From contig CM055096.1 in the NCBI GenBank assembly GCA_029204225.1, positions 5,601,687 to 5,665,686 of the forward strand: a DNA stretch of 64,000 nt, in the 5' to 3' direction. The DNA is from Diphasiastrum complanatum. Lineage: Eukaryota > Streptophyta > Lycopodiopsida > Lycopodiales > Lycopodiaceae. Below are positions 22,235-34,265 of the stretch, one piece after another (positions within the stretch are counted from its first letter, which is position 1; the number at the start of each line of letters is the position of its first letter). The notes beneath the pieces are model-generated. The model did no database searches. It had not been told where the DNA came from and saw only the letters and a list, made by a program, of their open reading frames with translations. Both the position numbers and the translations under genes were made by a program.

Positions 22235-23009
22235 TGTTGAAAATTGTCACTTCTCACTTATCATTTTTTATTGTAAATAAAGATCAATCATGAGTACAAT
22301 GTTCATGATCTGATTTCACACATGTGGAGCCTATTCCCACGTGTGAAAGAAAGTACTTTCCATATTTGTGAATATCTACTTTGATTTTGTATCAATCAAG
22401 TCAAGTGTGAACATGCTATGACTAGTTTTTAGTCAAGTTGACTAGTCACCTAGAAGTTAGCTTATCCTTGCATGTGCATGAGTAAATGCTCCCACATGGC
22501 AAGTGGATGTTCACACGTGTCTATAGAGCTCTAGAAGTTAAGAGTTGACCACTTTTCTTAGATCCTATTCTATAGGAAATATTCCTATATTATAGGAGAC
22601 TAGCTCTTTGGATTTTAGCCATATTCTAGAAGGTCAACTTTGGATAAGAATCAAGGATGGATCAAATGGATAGATATGAGTGATGTGGCACTCTTCACAC
22701 ATGTGAAGACCAGTTGGACTGCACTAGACTTGTGGATGTACTTCATCCATAAAAGGATCATCATTTTGCTAATGAGATTGATGAGACTTTTGCATTCTAC
22801 ACTTTTGTGAGATTTCTAGTCAATAGAATTGTGATTTTATTGAATGATTGCTATCAAGAATCTATGTACATGTTTCAGGTGCAGGTCGTACAGTGGACAA
22901 TACTCCACACGTTTGAGGCTACTCTCACTTGTTTATGAAGATTTGATCCATTGCTCTTGCTTAAATCTAAGTGTAGTGAATCTAGATCAAGATTAAAGTG
23001 TAGAACTCA
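22235..23009 (+). mobile_element. copia 3' LTR, truncated
   Basis: Starts TGTTGAAAATTG and follows the 5' LTR text to AAAGTGTAGAACT, then breaks off. The missing end would be about 80 bases, judged from the 5' LTR (which reaches ATCA at 17721). Confidence 0.8.
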
Positions 23010-23534
23010 AAATTCCATTTCTCCATTTTGTAGATTCAACCAACAAGACCTGTATCTGAATTCTCTCACAGCTTCAAGCTTGGAAAGCATCAATATGCTA
23101 GAAACTATGCACCAGTGCTTTACTTTTTGTCTCTAACCCGTCGTAAACTCCAAACTCTCAGAAGACTAATCTTCTCCTGAAGCTCTCTTCAACGGCGACA
23201 CTGTACTATTATGTACACTCCCTGAATTGCTCTGATACCAACTTAGAATCTACTTCAGACAGGAACACGTATCATGCTACACAGTAACACAAACAAAAAA
23301 ACACTCTCTACAACAAGCTCACATAGCAACTGTATTTCTCAAAACGAAATTACATTGTACATATATCTTCACTAAGACAACCCATGCATGATCTAGGTTG
23401 CCATTGACGGGACGCGTGTCCCATCAACTCGCCTCGTCGTGAGGCCAACTGATCCTTATCCACTTCTAGGACCCACTGTATAGTAATACAATAGTTCTAC
23501 TTTAATTCTAACTAGATCATCATCTAATCTTTTT
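23010..23534 (-). mobile_element. LTR fragment with minus-strand primer site
   Basis: GCTCTGATACCA at 23229-23240 is a minus-strand tRNA-Met primer site. The sequence to its right is LTR-like and resembles 40600-40860 in arrangement (AACCCATGCATGA, the GGGACGCGTGTCCCATCAACT region and GGACCCA). The leader lies to its left. No coding sequence of this element is visible. Confidence 0.55.
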
Positions 23535-24029
23535 GGATTTTTAGATTCAGACTATGCTGGAGATGTAATGGATAATAAAACCATCAATGTTCATTGTATT
23601 TTCATAGGTAATGGAGCTATATCATGGATGTTGAAGAAACAAGCCACTATCTCATTATCATCTAGTGAGGCCGAGTACAAAGCAGTTACACATTGCACAA
23701 AGGAGATGGTATGGATCAAGAGAATGATCAAAGATCTTCACTTGCTGGATTTTTTAGAGAGCCCAATCATATCTTATGACAATCAATCAGCCCAAAGGTT
23801 GGCAACCAATCCTATCCTTCATGCTAGGAGCAAGCATATTGAGGTGCAATATCATTTTGTGAGGGAGCAAGTCATTGGAAAGGAGGTAGAGCTTCGACAT
23901 GTGGCCTCAAGGAAATGTGTGGCGGATATTTTCACCAAATCATTGGGAAAGGACTTGTTCATGAAGCATAGGACTTCACTTGGAGTGTTATTAAAGTCTA
24001 TGCTAAAACTAGTTGAAGAGAGAGTGTGA
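23535..24029 (+). pseudogene. copia RNase H tail of possible CGX partner
   Basis: A clean open frame encodes the end of copia RNase H: SDYAGD, then MLKKQATISLSSSEAEYKAV, the SAQRLATNPILHARSKHIEV region and VADIFTKSLGKDLF. It ends KLVEERV with the stop codon inside the LTR. CGX copy A ends KLVEEGV with the same stop placement, and the LTRs are related. This makes it a candidate remnant of an autonomous relative of CGX. Everything upstream of RNase H is missing. Confidence 0.85.
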
Positions 24030-24670
24030 AAGATTCAACTAGTATGATCATATTTGTTATATTTCCATATTTGACAAATTGAGATCAACTTTGTTTTAGG
24101 CTTAGAGTTTGACTTTTCAAAGTTCATTAGTCTAAATTTCATTCGAATAAACACTTTTTGAAAGTGTGGAAAAGTTAGAAGTCGAGTTTGAGTAGATTCA
24201 AATTTGAATGTTGGGTACTTTGAATCTAGACCCAAAAATAGTAGGGTTAGCATTTCGGTGGGAAAGCCAAGTGGTCAAATAGGGTTTGGACCTGTTATAA
24301 AAGGATGTAACTCATGGAGAGACATATCTTCTCTCTTATCTATCTCATTTCATGCTTATACATGGTTATCTTGGGTTCTACTATCCATTGGTGCACTATA
24401 CTTGTGAATGCTTGCAATTCTATGTGTAGAATGATCTGTATTTGTTATTTTTGGATCCACACATGTGAAATACATTAGCTTGCTGGTTTTGTACGGATAG
24501 CAACAATACTTTTTCATTTGATTCATAATTGATCAAGTTCTATTAGAGTCTGAATCTCATTTTGTGTGTAGATGCTGATTTTTCTACATTGGTTACATTG
24601 GTAGAGTAGCTTCTTTTGTAATCCAAGATCTTTTGTGGATTGGATCCTCAATGACCTGAAATCCTTCACA
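24025..24670 (+). mobile_element. 3' LTR related to CGX
   Basis: Starts TGTGAAAGATTCAACTAG after the purine stretch TTGAAGAGAGAG and ends TGAAATCCTTCACA. It follows the CGX LTR along its length with many differences. A TATA-like TTATAAAAGGATG is at about 24296. Confidence 0.85.
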
Positions 24671-25020
24671 AACAAGACATGTAACACGGGGCATATTACA
24701 AGATGGCTACTTTTATTAACCAAATTTGATTTTCATATTGTGGTTTGAAAGGGTAAACAACATTATCTTGCCAACTGTGTCTCAAGGATTGAATCAGCAC
24801 CAATTAACACTGAAGTGGATGATGAACTATCAGATGCTGCATTGTTTTATGTTGAAGCAACCTGAGTGGGTAGCAGATATTGTTGAATATCTGATGCTAG
24901 GCCAACCTAATGATTCATTGACAAAAGTACAAAAGAAACAATTGATTCTTAAGGCACAACCTTATCAACTGATTGTTGGGGACTGTTGTATCGCCGAGGA
25001 ATGGATGTGTGAACTCGAGG
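24671..25020 (+). pseudogene. Ty3-gypsy RNase H / integrase linker
   Basis: Reading across frames gives GHITRWLLLLTKFDFHIVV, KGKQHYLANCVSRIESAP, then ALFYVE and VADIVEYLMLGQPNDSLTKV, and last LILKAQPYQLIVGD. This matches the RNase H end and the lead-in to integrase of plant gypsy elements. The reading is then interrupted at 25021 and resumes near 27170. Confidence 0.75.
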
Positions 25021-27169
25021 TGTGAGGGCCTGTCCTAAGTGCTGAAAGGCCAAAAGAACAAATTGGCTCTTCATTCACATAAAGCTAGTCTCATATCAAC
25101 TTAATGAAAATCAACTAAGATTTTAAATCAAAACTCAAAAAAAACATTTCATCACAAAGATTCATTCACATAATAGTGGAAGCATTGAGGGGTCAAGATG
25201 GGGACCCCCCCCCAAAGGATTTTTTTCTTATCATTATGCGAATCCAATTGGCCAATGCCAATTACATATACAATGGATTCCACTAGGGTCTCAGATGTAG
25301 GAACATCAACTTAACATAGTCTTAATTCATATTCATAGATCTTAATTCCATACCTAGTTTAACAAAAGCATAAACATCTCTTCATCAGTCTCAATCTTTC
25401 CGACATGCAATCATGTTGGATCTTAGATTCTTGTCATGTGATCCCAATGGATCTTAGATTCTTTACATGCAATCATAAGGGTTCATAGATTCTTGACATG
25501 CAACTGTCATGAAGTGACATGCATGGCCTTTCAGGAATGCATGGAGTGACATGCAAGCTTCAATACTGACATGCAAGCTTTAAAACTGACATGCGAGCTC
25601 TAGATCTGACATGCATGGGCAATAGACCACTGGTGCTAAGACATGCAAGCTTCCAAACTAACATGCAAGCTTCCAAACTGACATGCAGGCTCTAGATCTG
25701 ACATGCAAAGACAATAGGCCACTGATGCTATGACATGCAAGCTTCCAAACTGACATGCAAGCTCTACATTTGACATGCATAGACAATTGGCCACAGATAC
25801 TATGACATGCAAGCTCTACATCTGACATGCATAGACAATTGGTCATAGATACTATGACATGCAAGAGTACTGATCAGCCATTCTAACATATGGGTAACAG
25901 TTTCAAGAGCATACCATAGTTTTGAGAGAAGGTGAAAGTGAGAGAGGGAGAGAGAGTGTGTGTGTTTGTGTGGTGATCTGAGAGTGAGATAGAAATCTGA
26001 GGGTCTGAGCTCCAAATAATCTTGCAATCACAAAAATGACATAGTCTCCTTGAGGTGATGCCTCAATCCTCTTCTCCAGAGCACTTGTACACAACAAACA
26101 ATAAAATGGCAGAGTCTGGATGCATTATCCCTTCATCCCCTTGGTATAGGGGCGCATTTCCACTTATATAGAGAGTGTCAAAAGTGAGTGAGGTGTCAAG
26201 TTCGAGTGTATGAGGTTGTGAGGGAGACTCCAATTGGACTTAGGGAGAAGTGGAGTGCATGGATGAGGTGTTTTAGTTAGGGAGGGTGAATGGGTGATGT
26301 GTACTAGCTTGGGAGAGTTATTTTGGTGATTTGGCCATGAAGTGAGAGTGTAGGAGGGCGTCCCATTCTAGGTGTCCATTAGCCTAGAATGCATGAAGGA
26401 AGGTAGGTGGGAGGTAGGTGGTACAAGGTTCAAACTTGACTTTTAATTACATACAATTTTACATGATTACAACTTGGGAATTCACCAAGTGCAATCTTCC
26501 TATGGAAGAGCCAAGGTATATGTCCATCTTGTTTTTGCATAATATCCATCAGTTCCTAGGCCCTTTTTTGTAGAGGTTGCCCATCCTGAGTCATGGTCAT
26601 TGACACTTATTTTCTAGAGGTTGCCCATCCTCAATCATGGTGGAACAAGTCACTAGGGTGATCAGACCCTAAGCCTTGTCCTGTTCTTTATAGACTCCTC
26701 TGAGCCTTCATTATAGACTTATAAATAAGCCTTCTTCATAGACTCTACTGAGCCTTCATTATAGACTTTGTCAAAAGCCTTCTTGTTTACTGTCTGTAAG
26801 CTTAAAAAGCTTCTTGTTTCGATTTTTGTTCTTCTGGCACTTTCTCGAGTACTTGCATATACCCTCAAACAGATATCAGTCCTTAAGCCCATAGAGCTTC
26901 TTATTCTTGTTCAGATTTTTTAGGTATGTCATGTGTACTTGCACACCCCTTGAAAGAAAGGCCAGCATTCATAATACCATCAAACATGGTTCATCGAAGT
27001 TTCTTAGTTCTACAGGTGTCAATGTCTATTACTCAATTCATTAAAGCAATAAATTCATACAATATTCTAAAAGAATACTGATCATTGATAATTCTATATC
27101 ATCAAAATCTATCTGGGTTGGAAGCTGGGAAAGTCTTTATTTCTAAGGAGCAATTTGTCTCTGCAAATT
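25021..27169. mobile_element. 2.1 kb insertion in gypsy pol, unclassified
   Basis: This block separates two parts of one gypsy pol reading. It starts TGTGAGGGCCTG and ends GCAAATTACA, so TG...CA termini are possible, but I find no terminal repeat of useful length, no target duplication I trust and no coding domain. It includes a minisatellite (25505-25868), a GA/GT-rich patch near 25930-25970 and a repeated GAGCCTTCATTATAGACT text at about 26705-26775. A non-autonomous element or filler DNA are both possible. Confidence 0.4.
25505..25868. repeat. GACATGCAAGCT minisatellite
   Basis: The motif TGACATGCAAGCTYYMAAAC recurs in units of about 20 bases, with higher-order units of about 60-75 bases that add ATAGACAATTGGCCACAGAT text. 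The minus strand is open across several units (ACMSVWKLACHSI-like repeats). This follows from the repeat and is not evidence for a gene. Confidence 0.85.
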
Positions 27170-27473
27170 ACAGGATGATATTTTGCGAAGATGTGTTTGC
27201 TGCATGCAGTACTTGACTTATAATGTTTTCCCATGATGGAATGGGCAGAGGATATTTTTCAACAAATATCAATGTTCGCAAAATTTTACAATCAGGGTGT
27301 TGGTGGCCTACACTTCATGAATATACAGAAAATTATATTCAGTCATGTGATTTTTGTCAATGAGCACATCATCCTACACGATAGAATTATGAACCTTTAC
27401 ATCTGGTTTTATCGCAAGCACCATTCGAGAAATGGGGCCTTGACTATGTGGGTCCTATTCATCCCACGACAAG
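27170..27473 (+). pseudogene. gypsy integrase N-terminal part
   Basis: The reading shows HDGMGRGYFSTNINVRKILQ, GCWWPTLHEYTENYIQSC and DFCQ (the H-H-C-C zinc finger). PFEKWGLDYVGPI then holds the first catalytic Asp of the core. A stop and shifts are present. It is cut at 27473 by CGX copy B and continues at 32660. Confidence 0.78.
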
Positions 27474-27836
27474 AAGAACCCAAAGAGAGCCATGTAAAAT
27501 GATGAAATGAGAGAGAGAGAAGAGAGAAGATGTGTCTCTCCATGAGTTACATTCTTTTATAGAGAGTCCAAATCCTATTTGGCCACTTGGCTTTCCCTCC
27601 AAAATGTAAACCCTACTATTTTTGGATCTAGATTTAATGTACCCAAAGTTCAAATTTGAATCTCTCTCAAACTTGACTACCAACTTTCCCACACTTTCAA
27701 AAAGTGTTTATTGAATGTATTTTAAACTAATATAACTTGGAAAAGTTTATCTCTAAATCTAAAATGAGTTTTGGCCTCAATTGACAATTTACCAAAATAT
27801 GACTAAACTAGACTAAACTAGTTGAAATCTTTCACA
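27474..27836 (-). mobile_element. CGX copy B 3' LTR, truncated
   Basis: The LTR start (minus strand) is at 27836, directly after the complement of a purine stretch. It is cut after the AGTAGAACCCAAAG-equivalent region. Confidence 0.85.
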
Positions 27837-30800
27837 CTCCATCTTCAACTAGGTTTGGCATAGTTTTAACCATTATACTTTGATCCAACTTTAGAATGAT
27901 ATCCATGCTAAATATAGATCTCCTTTCTAAGATTCTAAAGTAGTTTCCATAATTGATATAGAGAATAGTGTCCAAATTGGATGCTTCACTATTTCTTACA
28001 TCAATTTTACACATCAAGATATAACTAGAACATGAAGAACCAAATAGAATGTGAATGAAATGATTCCTCCATATTTCAAACTTTGAACAATCTGGAAAAT
28101 TACAGCAACCAAACAATAAATGTGAGTGATGACCATTTGCTTGCTTGTCTCCTTAACTTTGTCCTTTCTTGATATGTCTCCACCATAAAACTCCATGAAT
28201 GAGCCTCCATCTCCATCTTGCCACAAGAAACCATCAAACCTTGGAAATCCATGAGTAGGTGAGTACATCAATGATGCACATCTAGTACCACATGATTCCA
28301 TAAACAAGTAGGTTGCATGGGTCCATCTTCAAGATCTACTTGATACAAGAAAATGACTATGAATTCACCAAAAATTGACAATCTCCAAGTATTGGCACCA
28401 AGTAGCTCAACATTTGAGAACTTAGGCATGGATGAGTGACATAATGAACCTCCAATAGCTTTATTTCCATCAGTAAAACCATCCAAGAATTCTAGTACAA
28501 CTCCAACAATAAGATATTGCAAGACAATGTAGCTAGTTTATCCATATCTTGACAATTTGCACACATCCACATGAAATAGCTCAAACATGACATAGAACAA
28601 GTAAAGTAAACTTGAAAAACACATCATTGCTGTCCTTTGACCTTACTTGAGTCTTCAATAAGCTGCAAAAACATATCCATAACATCTTTGCCAATTACCT
28701 CTCCTTTGATGCTCTTAACTAGCTCCAAATTGCCACCTTTCCTTTTGTGTTGTTGACGCTCTTTGAGACCAACCTCTTGCTCTTGATCTTGACTATCAAA
28801 GTAATTGGACAAACGTTGTTTTCTAGATCCATTACTTGCTTTTCTAGTATTGAAACTTTGAGAACCAATATCCACTTGCATAGCATCATCTACACAAGAG
28901 GCTTCTCCAAAACATCCGAGTAAAAGAAAGTGAGTCGCTTCCACTTGCTTACCTTTGTCTTGATCATCAAAGATATGAATATCTTCAGACCTGAACCTCT
29001 GGAAATACTCCCTCTCAAACATATGATCTAGATCCAACAAGATCTCGTCAATTCTTGATCTCGAATTTCCACAAAGGTTAGTGAAATCAATGTCATTGGT
29101 GGCACCATCATAAATCAAAAGATAGATTCCAAACTTTCCATCCAACATGAAGTAGAGTAGGTGAAGATGAGTATCAAACCTAGTAAATCCAGCCTTCTTG
29201 AGTCCATAGAAAACCTCAATAAGCTCACCAATGAGATCTCCCTTTCCTTGAAAAAATTGCCTTTCAATTTGCTCCATGTAGTCTTTTCCAACCAACCTTT
29301 TGTCATCTTCATCATGAGTGATCAATTCACAATGATAGAATCATTTGAGTTGATGAAGAGATCTAAGATCCATGACTTGGATATTTCCAAGAACCAATCC
29401 TTAATTGCTCTTTCCTTCATAAGACTCCCTCTTAATGATTGCATCATAAGAAGTAGAAACGTCAAAGACATTAGAAGCCATGAAAAAAATGATTAGTACC
29501 TTCAACATAAGGATGATTGAAGTACTCTCTTTTTTCAACAAGAACTTCTACTCAATGATTTATGTACTGACTCATATGATAAAGATTCTTCCTCACTATC
29601 ATTCACAATGACATCATTCAAAATACACTCTACTTTGAACTCTTCACATACTTCTCTTCTTCTTGACTTGTGACTATCTCCCTCACCAAGTCTCTTGATA
29701 AAACCATTTGATCTACTCTCTTAATGAAGACATGTGACTCCACTTGCTGCAAAAATGACTTTATTGGACTCATCACAAAAGGGTGTCAAAGAACCATCTC
29801 CTTCATGCAAGCACCTAGCAACATCTTTTTTCATATGATCAAAGAAATCATTAGCAACAACTTTTTCCAAGGAAGAACCTTCATCTCCATTGATGAAGTT
29901 AGCTCGTTCCTTATCTTTTGCATGCTTGCACTTGCCATGAAGAACCATTGAAACACCATCATTATCCTCAAGACTAGCCAAGTTAGCACAAAGATGAACA
30001 TCTCCAAGAAGCATATTAGATCTTGACCTAGATCTAGCATGAGGAAGCTTTTTAGACTTTGCATAAGATCCACCAATCTTATGGATGCTAAAAAGAAACT
30101 TTGGAAAGTTGAGACCAATCTATGGAAAGTTGAGACCAATTTCCTTTTCCATTCCATCCTTTTTGTTAGCCATAACAAAAGCATCAAGCTTGAAAAGTCT
30201 ACCTTGTCTAAGATTTGTTCTTTTGTAATGAAACAAGCATCACCACCAAACTTTACCATGTATCCTTTCTCTATCATTCGACCAACACTTAGCAAATTTT
30301 TTGAAAGTGAAGGAATATAAAAAACACCATCAAGTCTTGCTTTCCTATTAGTAGGAAGACAAATAGGAGTTGAACAAATACCTTCAATCACACACGTGCC
30401 ACCATTTGGCCATGTGAATTGCTTTCTTGACTCCATCATAAGTGACCAAAGAAGTAAAGAACTCCTCGTGACTAGTGTGTGAACTAGCTCCACTATCAAT
30501 CGACCATGAATCTTTGTCACCTTCACTTGATATTGGACTTGAAGAACACATCAAAAGAGAATCACCATCACCTAGATCCTCATCATTAGTAGTAAAGTTG
30601 ATTTGCTTGCTACCTTCATCTCTTTGCTTCTTCAAACATTCATTTGCAAAATGTCCTTTGATTCCACAATAAAAGCATATAAACTTAGACTTATCTTTCT
30701 TTTTGCCAAAAGAAGAAGTCTCACCTTGATCTTGCCCTTTAGACCACTTGCCTTTGCCTTTGCCCTTGAACTTGCCCTTGAACATAGCATCCTCTTCATA

Positions 30801-31404
30801 TTGAGATGTTGATGTAGATCCACCTCCTCTTGATTGAAGCCTATACTCCTCATTTACCAAGATATCTTGCAAATCCATAATAATTGACAAGGTCTTCTGA
30901 ATAGCAAAACTTTGAACAAGATTAGCATGATCATCCAACAAGCCATTACGTATAGCTTGAACAAGTTTTACCTCCTTAATGCTTTCATCAATACATGCTA
31001 ACTCATCATTGAATGCTTTAACCCTCAAAACAAAAGCATGAATACTCTCTTTCTTATTCTGCAGACTTTGAAAGATTTTCCTCCTAAGAGCAAGAACTCT
31101 TAATGTAGACTTGGATTCATAAAGCTTCATCAAAGCTTTCCAAGCCTCCAAAGATGATGTGCACTTACCAATCTCCTTGAGAAGTTCATTGGGAACATTC
31201 ATCTTGATCATGTGTAGAGCTTTCTTTGCTCTCTTGTCATACCTCACTTGATCTTGAGGTGCTTGAGGTCTCCTCCAAACCTGCAACAATATCCATCAAC
31301 TCATTTATCTCCAATAAGGACTCCATCCTCACCTTCCAAGTAGAATAGTTGATTGAGGTAAGCCTATCATTGCTCTCCAACATAAATCCACCACTTGTAG
31401 CCAT
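27837..31404 (-). pseudogene. CGX copy B gag-protease-X remnant
   Basis: The gag ATG lies at 31404. After about 50 codons the frame is lost by a small indel that copy C shares. Gag resumes as RYDKRAKKALHMIKMNV and leads to a knuckle (CFYCGIKGHFANEC) and a protease site with DSGASSH. Another frameshift lies near 30400 and a small deletion near 30205. The unassigned domain follows with many breaks but clear matches to copy A (for example KKVIFAASGVTCLH-like and YFMLDGKFGIYLLIYDG). No integrase core, reverse transcriptase or RNase H is present. Confidence 0.88.
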
Positions 31405-31994
31405 GTTGAAGTGACCTGATCTTCTCTTTCAACCTGTTCCAATGCACAAAGCACTCTCTTGAATGACAAAAAATGAACTCAAGAAGAAATCACAAAGATA
31501 TGGAACCTCTCAAATCTCTTCTAGCACTTCTAACTAGAAAATCAACACATAGAATAGTGAGATCTTGATCAACCTATGATCTATCCTCAATCTAATGATT
31601 CTTGCCACTTCCTAAGATTGAAACACACTCAAATGAAGTTCAGTGACCTCACAAACTAGAGATCCAATCAAAATTAGGGTTTTGACAAAATCACAAAAAA
31701 TTGAATATCTCAAATTCTACATGCAATTTCTAGAAACTTGGTATATCTTCTTGTAGACTCCAATGAGACCTTCCTAATGAACCAAAAATCATCTAATTCC
31801 AGTAAGCCAAGTGGGAAATCGAAATTGATCAAGTATATAACCCTATATTGAGTTTTGAGCTACAAAAGATCAATTCTACACATGCAAAAATGCTGATTTT
31901 TGAGTAGAGATCAATCTAGCATGCTCTAGCATTGGTAACTCCTCCAAAATCCTTGCTAAAGATGGCTGATCCTTTCATAACCTGAAATACAATA

Positions 31995-32006
31995 GCTCTG
32001 ATACCA
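31995..32006 (-). other. CGX copy B primer-binding site
   Basis: GCTCTGATACCA on the plus strand, i.e. TGGTATCAGAGC on the element's strand, directly next to the LTR. Confidence 0.92.
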
Positions 32007-32659
32007 TGTGAAGGATTTCAGATCATTCAAGATCCAATCCATGTCCCTAATCTTTGGTTACAATAAGGAGCAAACCAACAATCCTGCCAATGTAGAAAAA
32101 TCAGCATCTACATACAAGATGAGATGCAAACTCTAAGAGATATTGATCAAACATGAACCAAAACATAAAATATAATTGTTTTTTGTACAATTATAGTACC
32201 CTACTGTATTTCACATGTGTCAAACCAAAAATAACAACAAATGATCATTATACACACAAGATTGCAAGATATCATCAAGAGAGTGCACCAATGAGTAGTA
32301 GAACCCAAAGAGAACCATGTATAACGATGAAATGAGAGAGACAAGAGAGACGATGTGTCTCTCCACGAGTTACATCCTTTTATAGAGTGTTTAAATCCTA
32401 TTTGGCCCCTTGGCTTTCTCTCCAAAATGTAAACCCTACTATTTATGGGTCTAGATTCAATGTACCCAAAGTTCAAATTTGAATCTCTCTCAAACTCGAC
32501 TACCAACTTTCTCACACTTTCAAAATGTATTTATTGAATGTATTTTAAATTAATATAACTTTAAAAAGTTTATCTATAAGTTTAAAATGAGTTTTGTCCT
32601 CAATTGACAATTTACCAAAATATGACTAAACTAGACTAAACTAGTTGAAATCTCTCACA
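32007..32659 (-). mobile_element. CGX copy B 5' LTR
   Basis: A complete 653-base LTR. On the element's strand it begins TGTGAGAGATTTCAACTAG and ends CTTCACA. A TATA-like stretch (complement of CTTTTATAGAG) is near 32387-32398. Confidence 0.92.
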
Positions 32660-33500
32660 CCAAGTGGGTTGAAGCAAAAGCAGTTTGAGTTGCAGATGCA
32701 ATATCAATGGCTAAGTTGCTTTATGAACATATTATTATTAGGTTTGGATGTCGTATTGAGATCGTAAGTGATTGCGGCACATCTACAAACAAGTGTGCAA
32801 GATTGATGGCGAATAGACTCCTGCGAAAAAATTAAAGATGTTTCCCATGTCATTAGTAGCTACAGCCCAAGATAGGTTTCTCAACTAGTCAGCCAAAGAA
32901 AAGTCTACTTTGGAAGGGGTTTAAGCGACTCTTATCACCTGATTTAAACCAAGAAAGTTCTTGTAAGATCCATTTCTCCTATTGAGCAAGGACAAGATGA
33001 GAAAGCAAGAAAGGTTCCAGGACTATATCGAATGGGTCAAACATCTGCAATTCAAATGCAACATATCCCTGACTCCGCCCATGTGGTGATAGTGTGGTTC
33101 CTCGCATGATTACCACAAAGCATCCAAAGAGAGCTTAAACGCCGAAAGCAGTACGCCTCATTGTAGAAAACCATGGAAGACGCTATTAGAGAAGAGGATG
33201 AAAGCTCAAATGACGATTCCTATCCAGCAACCCATCATCCGACTCCTTGGGTAACATCAACCTCCAATGCTTCCAATATTTCAACAGATCTGCTGATGGA
33301 ACAAATGACAAAGCTTCACAAACAGCAGATAGAACAACTAACTATCCAATTTGATCAAAAACTAAAGGCCTTACAAGGTGTTGTATTATCTTCTTCTATG
33401 TGCCAGATCAGAACCAGTTACAATATCCTCGAAGAAAAAATGTATGGTGTTCGGTTTGTACCCAAAACCAAACTGCCAACAAGTGTCCAATTCTGAACAT
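32660..33500 (+). pseudogene. gypsy integrase core joined to gag
   Basis: Right after copy B comes KWVEAKAV and LYEHIIIRFGCRIEIVSDCGT, the gypsy integrase core with its second catalytic Asp. Near 32830 the text changes to gag (LITxFKPRKFL, DPFLLLSKDKMRKQERFQDYIEWVKHLQ), then an acidic stretch (MEDAIREEDESSNDD) and IQFDQKLKALQ. No LTR lies between integrase and gag, so at least one deletion joins two elements or two ends of one. The gag resembles that at 6605-7400. Confidence 0.75.
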
Positions 33501-34265
33501 AATCTCAAACTAACACAATGGTATTGCCGCCAGTGCTTTTCATACCAGACTTGATGTTGTCTACTAATCCAATATAGAAGTTCTGCATTATGGTCCCTTG
33601 ACTCAATAGATCAAATCTTTTACCAGATCAAACATTTGCCTGGTGTATTGTTGAACTGTCTCATCAGAAAACATCTAAAATATAGTCAATCGCACAAACT
33701 CGGTAGTCATGGATGGAATGCAGTATTATCATGATGGACAAAATTGCTTCAAGGGTTGTATAACGGTGGAGTTTCACTTTTGGTTTTTTTTTTTAGTGTA
33801 GAAAAAGAAAACAGTAAGGATTGACTAGTATGGATGAAAAAGTAAAAAGAAAAATGAATGGATATAACCGATGAACACTATGAGGGAAACACTGTCAAGA
33901 AGAGATGGAAGATGGAATGGGGATGGAAGAAGACAAATGATGGATGGATAGTATGGATGGTACTAATTTTTCTTGGTACTGATCATCTTGATCTAACATT
34001 CATTCACTTGGTTCAGTGCAAGGATGTTGGATCTTGATAGATGTTCTTTTGCAACCTAGATCTGACAAGATCTGATGAGTTCTATTGGCTAATAGTGTGC
34101 CATTTAGCCCTTCTTCTTGGTTTTTTCCAGATATCTCCCTGATCCTAGCACCGCTTGGCCTGATATGTTCACAATAAATAGACCTAAGGCAGATCTTGCT
34201 ATTGATCCTATCTGCGATGGTTCTTTAGGTGAGGGTTGGCCTTGCAAGGATTATTTGTACTATTT
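33060..34265 (+). repeat. tandem duplication, copy 1
   Basis: A unit of about 1.2 kb, from the gypsy gag tail (ATATCCCTGACTCCG) to TACTATTTTACAG. It is repeated next door with an offset of about 1,190-1,210 bases. The copies differ by scattered substitutions and one indel of about 14 bases near 33960. Confidence 0.9.

Larger units (their letters stand above)
17365..23009 (+). mobile_element. near-complete but broken Ty1-copia element
   Basis: The element has a truncated 5' LTR (17365-17721), a primer site, a leader, gag, protease, integrase, reverse transcriptase, RNase H, a polypurine tract and a truncated 3' LTR (22235-23009). The two LTRs match over about 270 bases (17370-17640 and 22745-23010). 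At least eight stops or frameshifts break the coding region. It is the fullest autonomous-type copia copy in the window and is related in Gag to the CGX family (GYLLESSERLTSTNYS compared with GFMLESNDRLTSINYS). Confidence 0.9.
27474..32659 (-). mobile_element. CGX copy B (decayed)
   Basis: A minus-strand CGX copy. It has a complete 5' LTR (32007-32659), a primer site (31995-32006), a 590-base leader, gag with knuckle and protease, the unassigned domain, a polypurine tract and a 3' LTR cut to 27474-27836. The coding part is spread over several frames (31289-30384, 30526-29831, 30014-29721, 29325-28624, 28522-28268, 28307-28014 and 28116-27832). The copy sits inside a gypsy integrase gene. The loss of about 290 LTR bases and some integrase codons at its left end suggests a deletion after insertion. 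Confidence 0.9.

Noticed and set aside
25505-25868. Regularly spaced repeats that could suggest a CRISPR array
   Set aside because: Units are of uneven length, the spacers are themselves repeats and the sequence is plant-like; it is a minisatellite.
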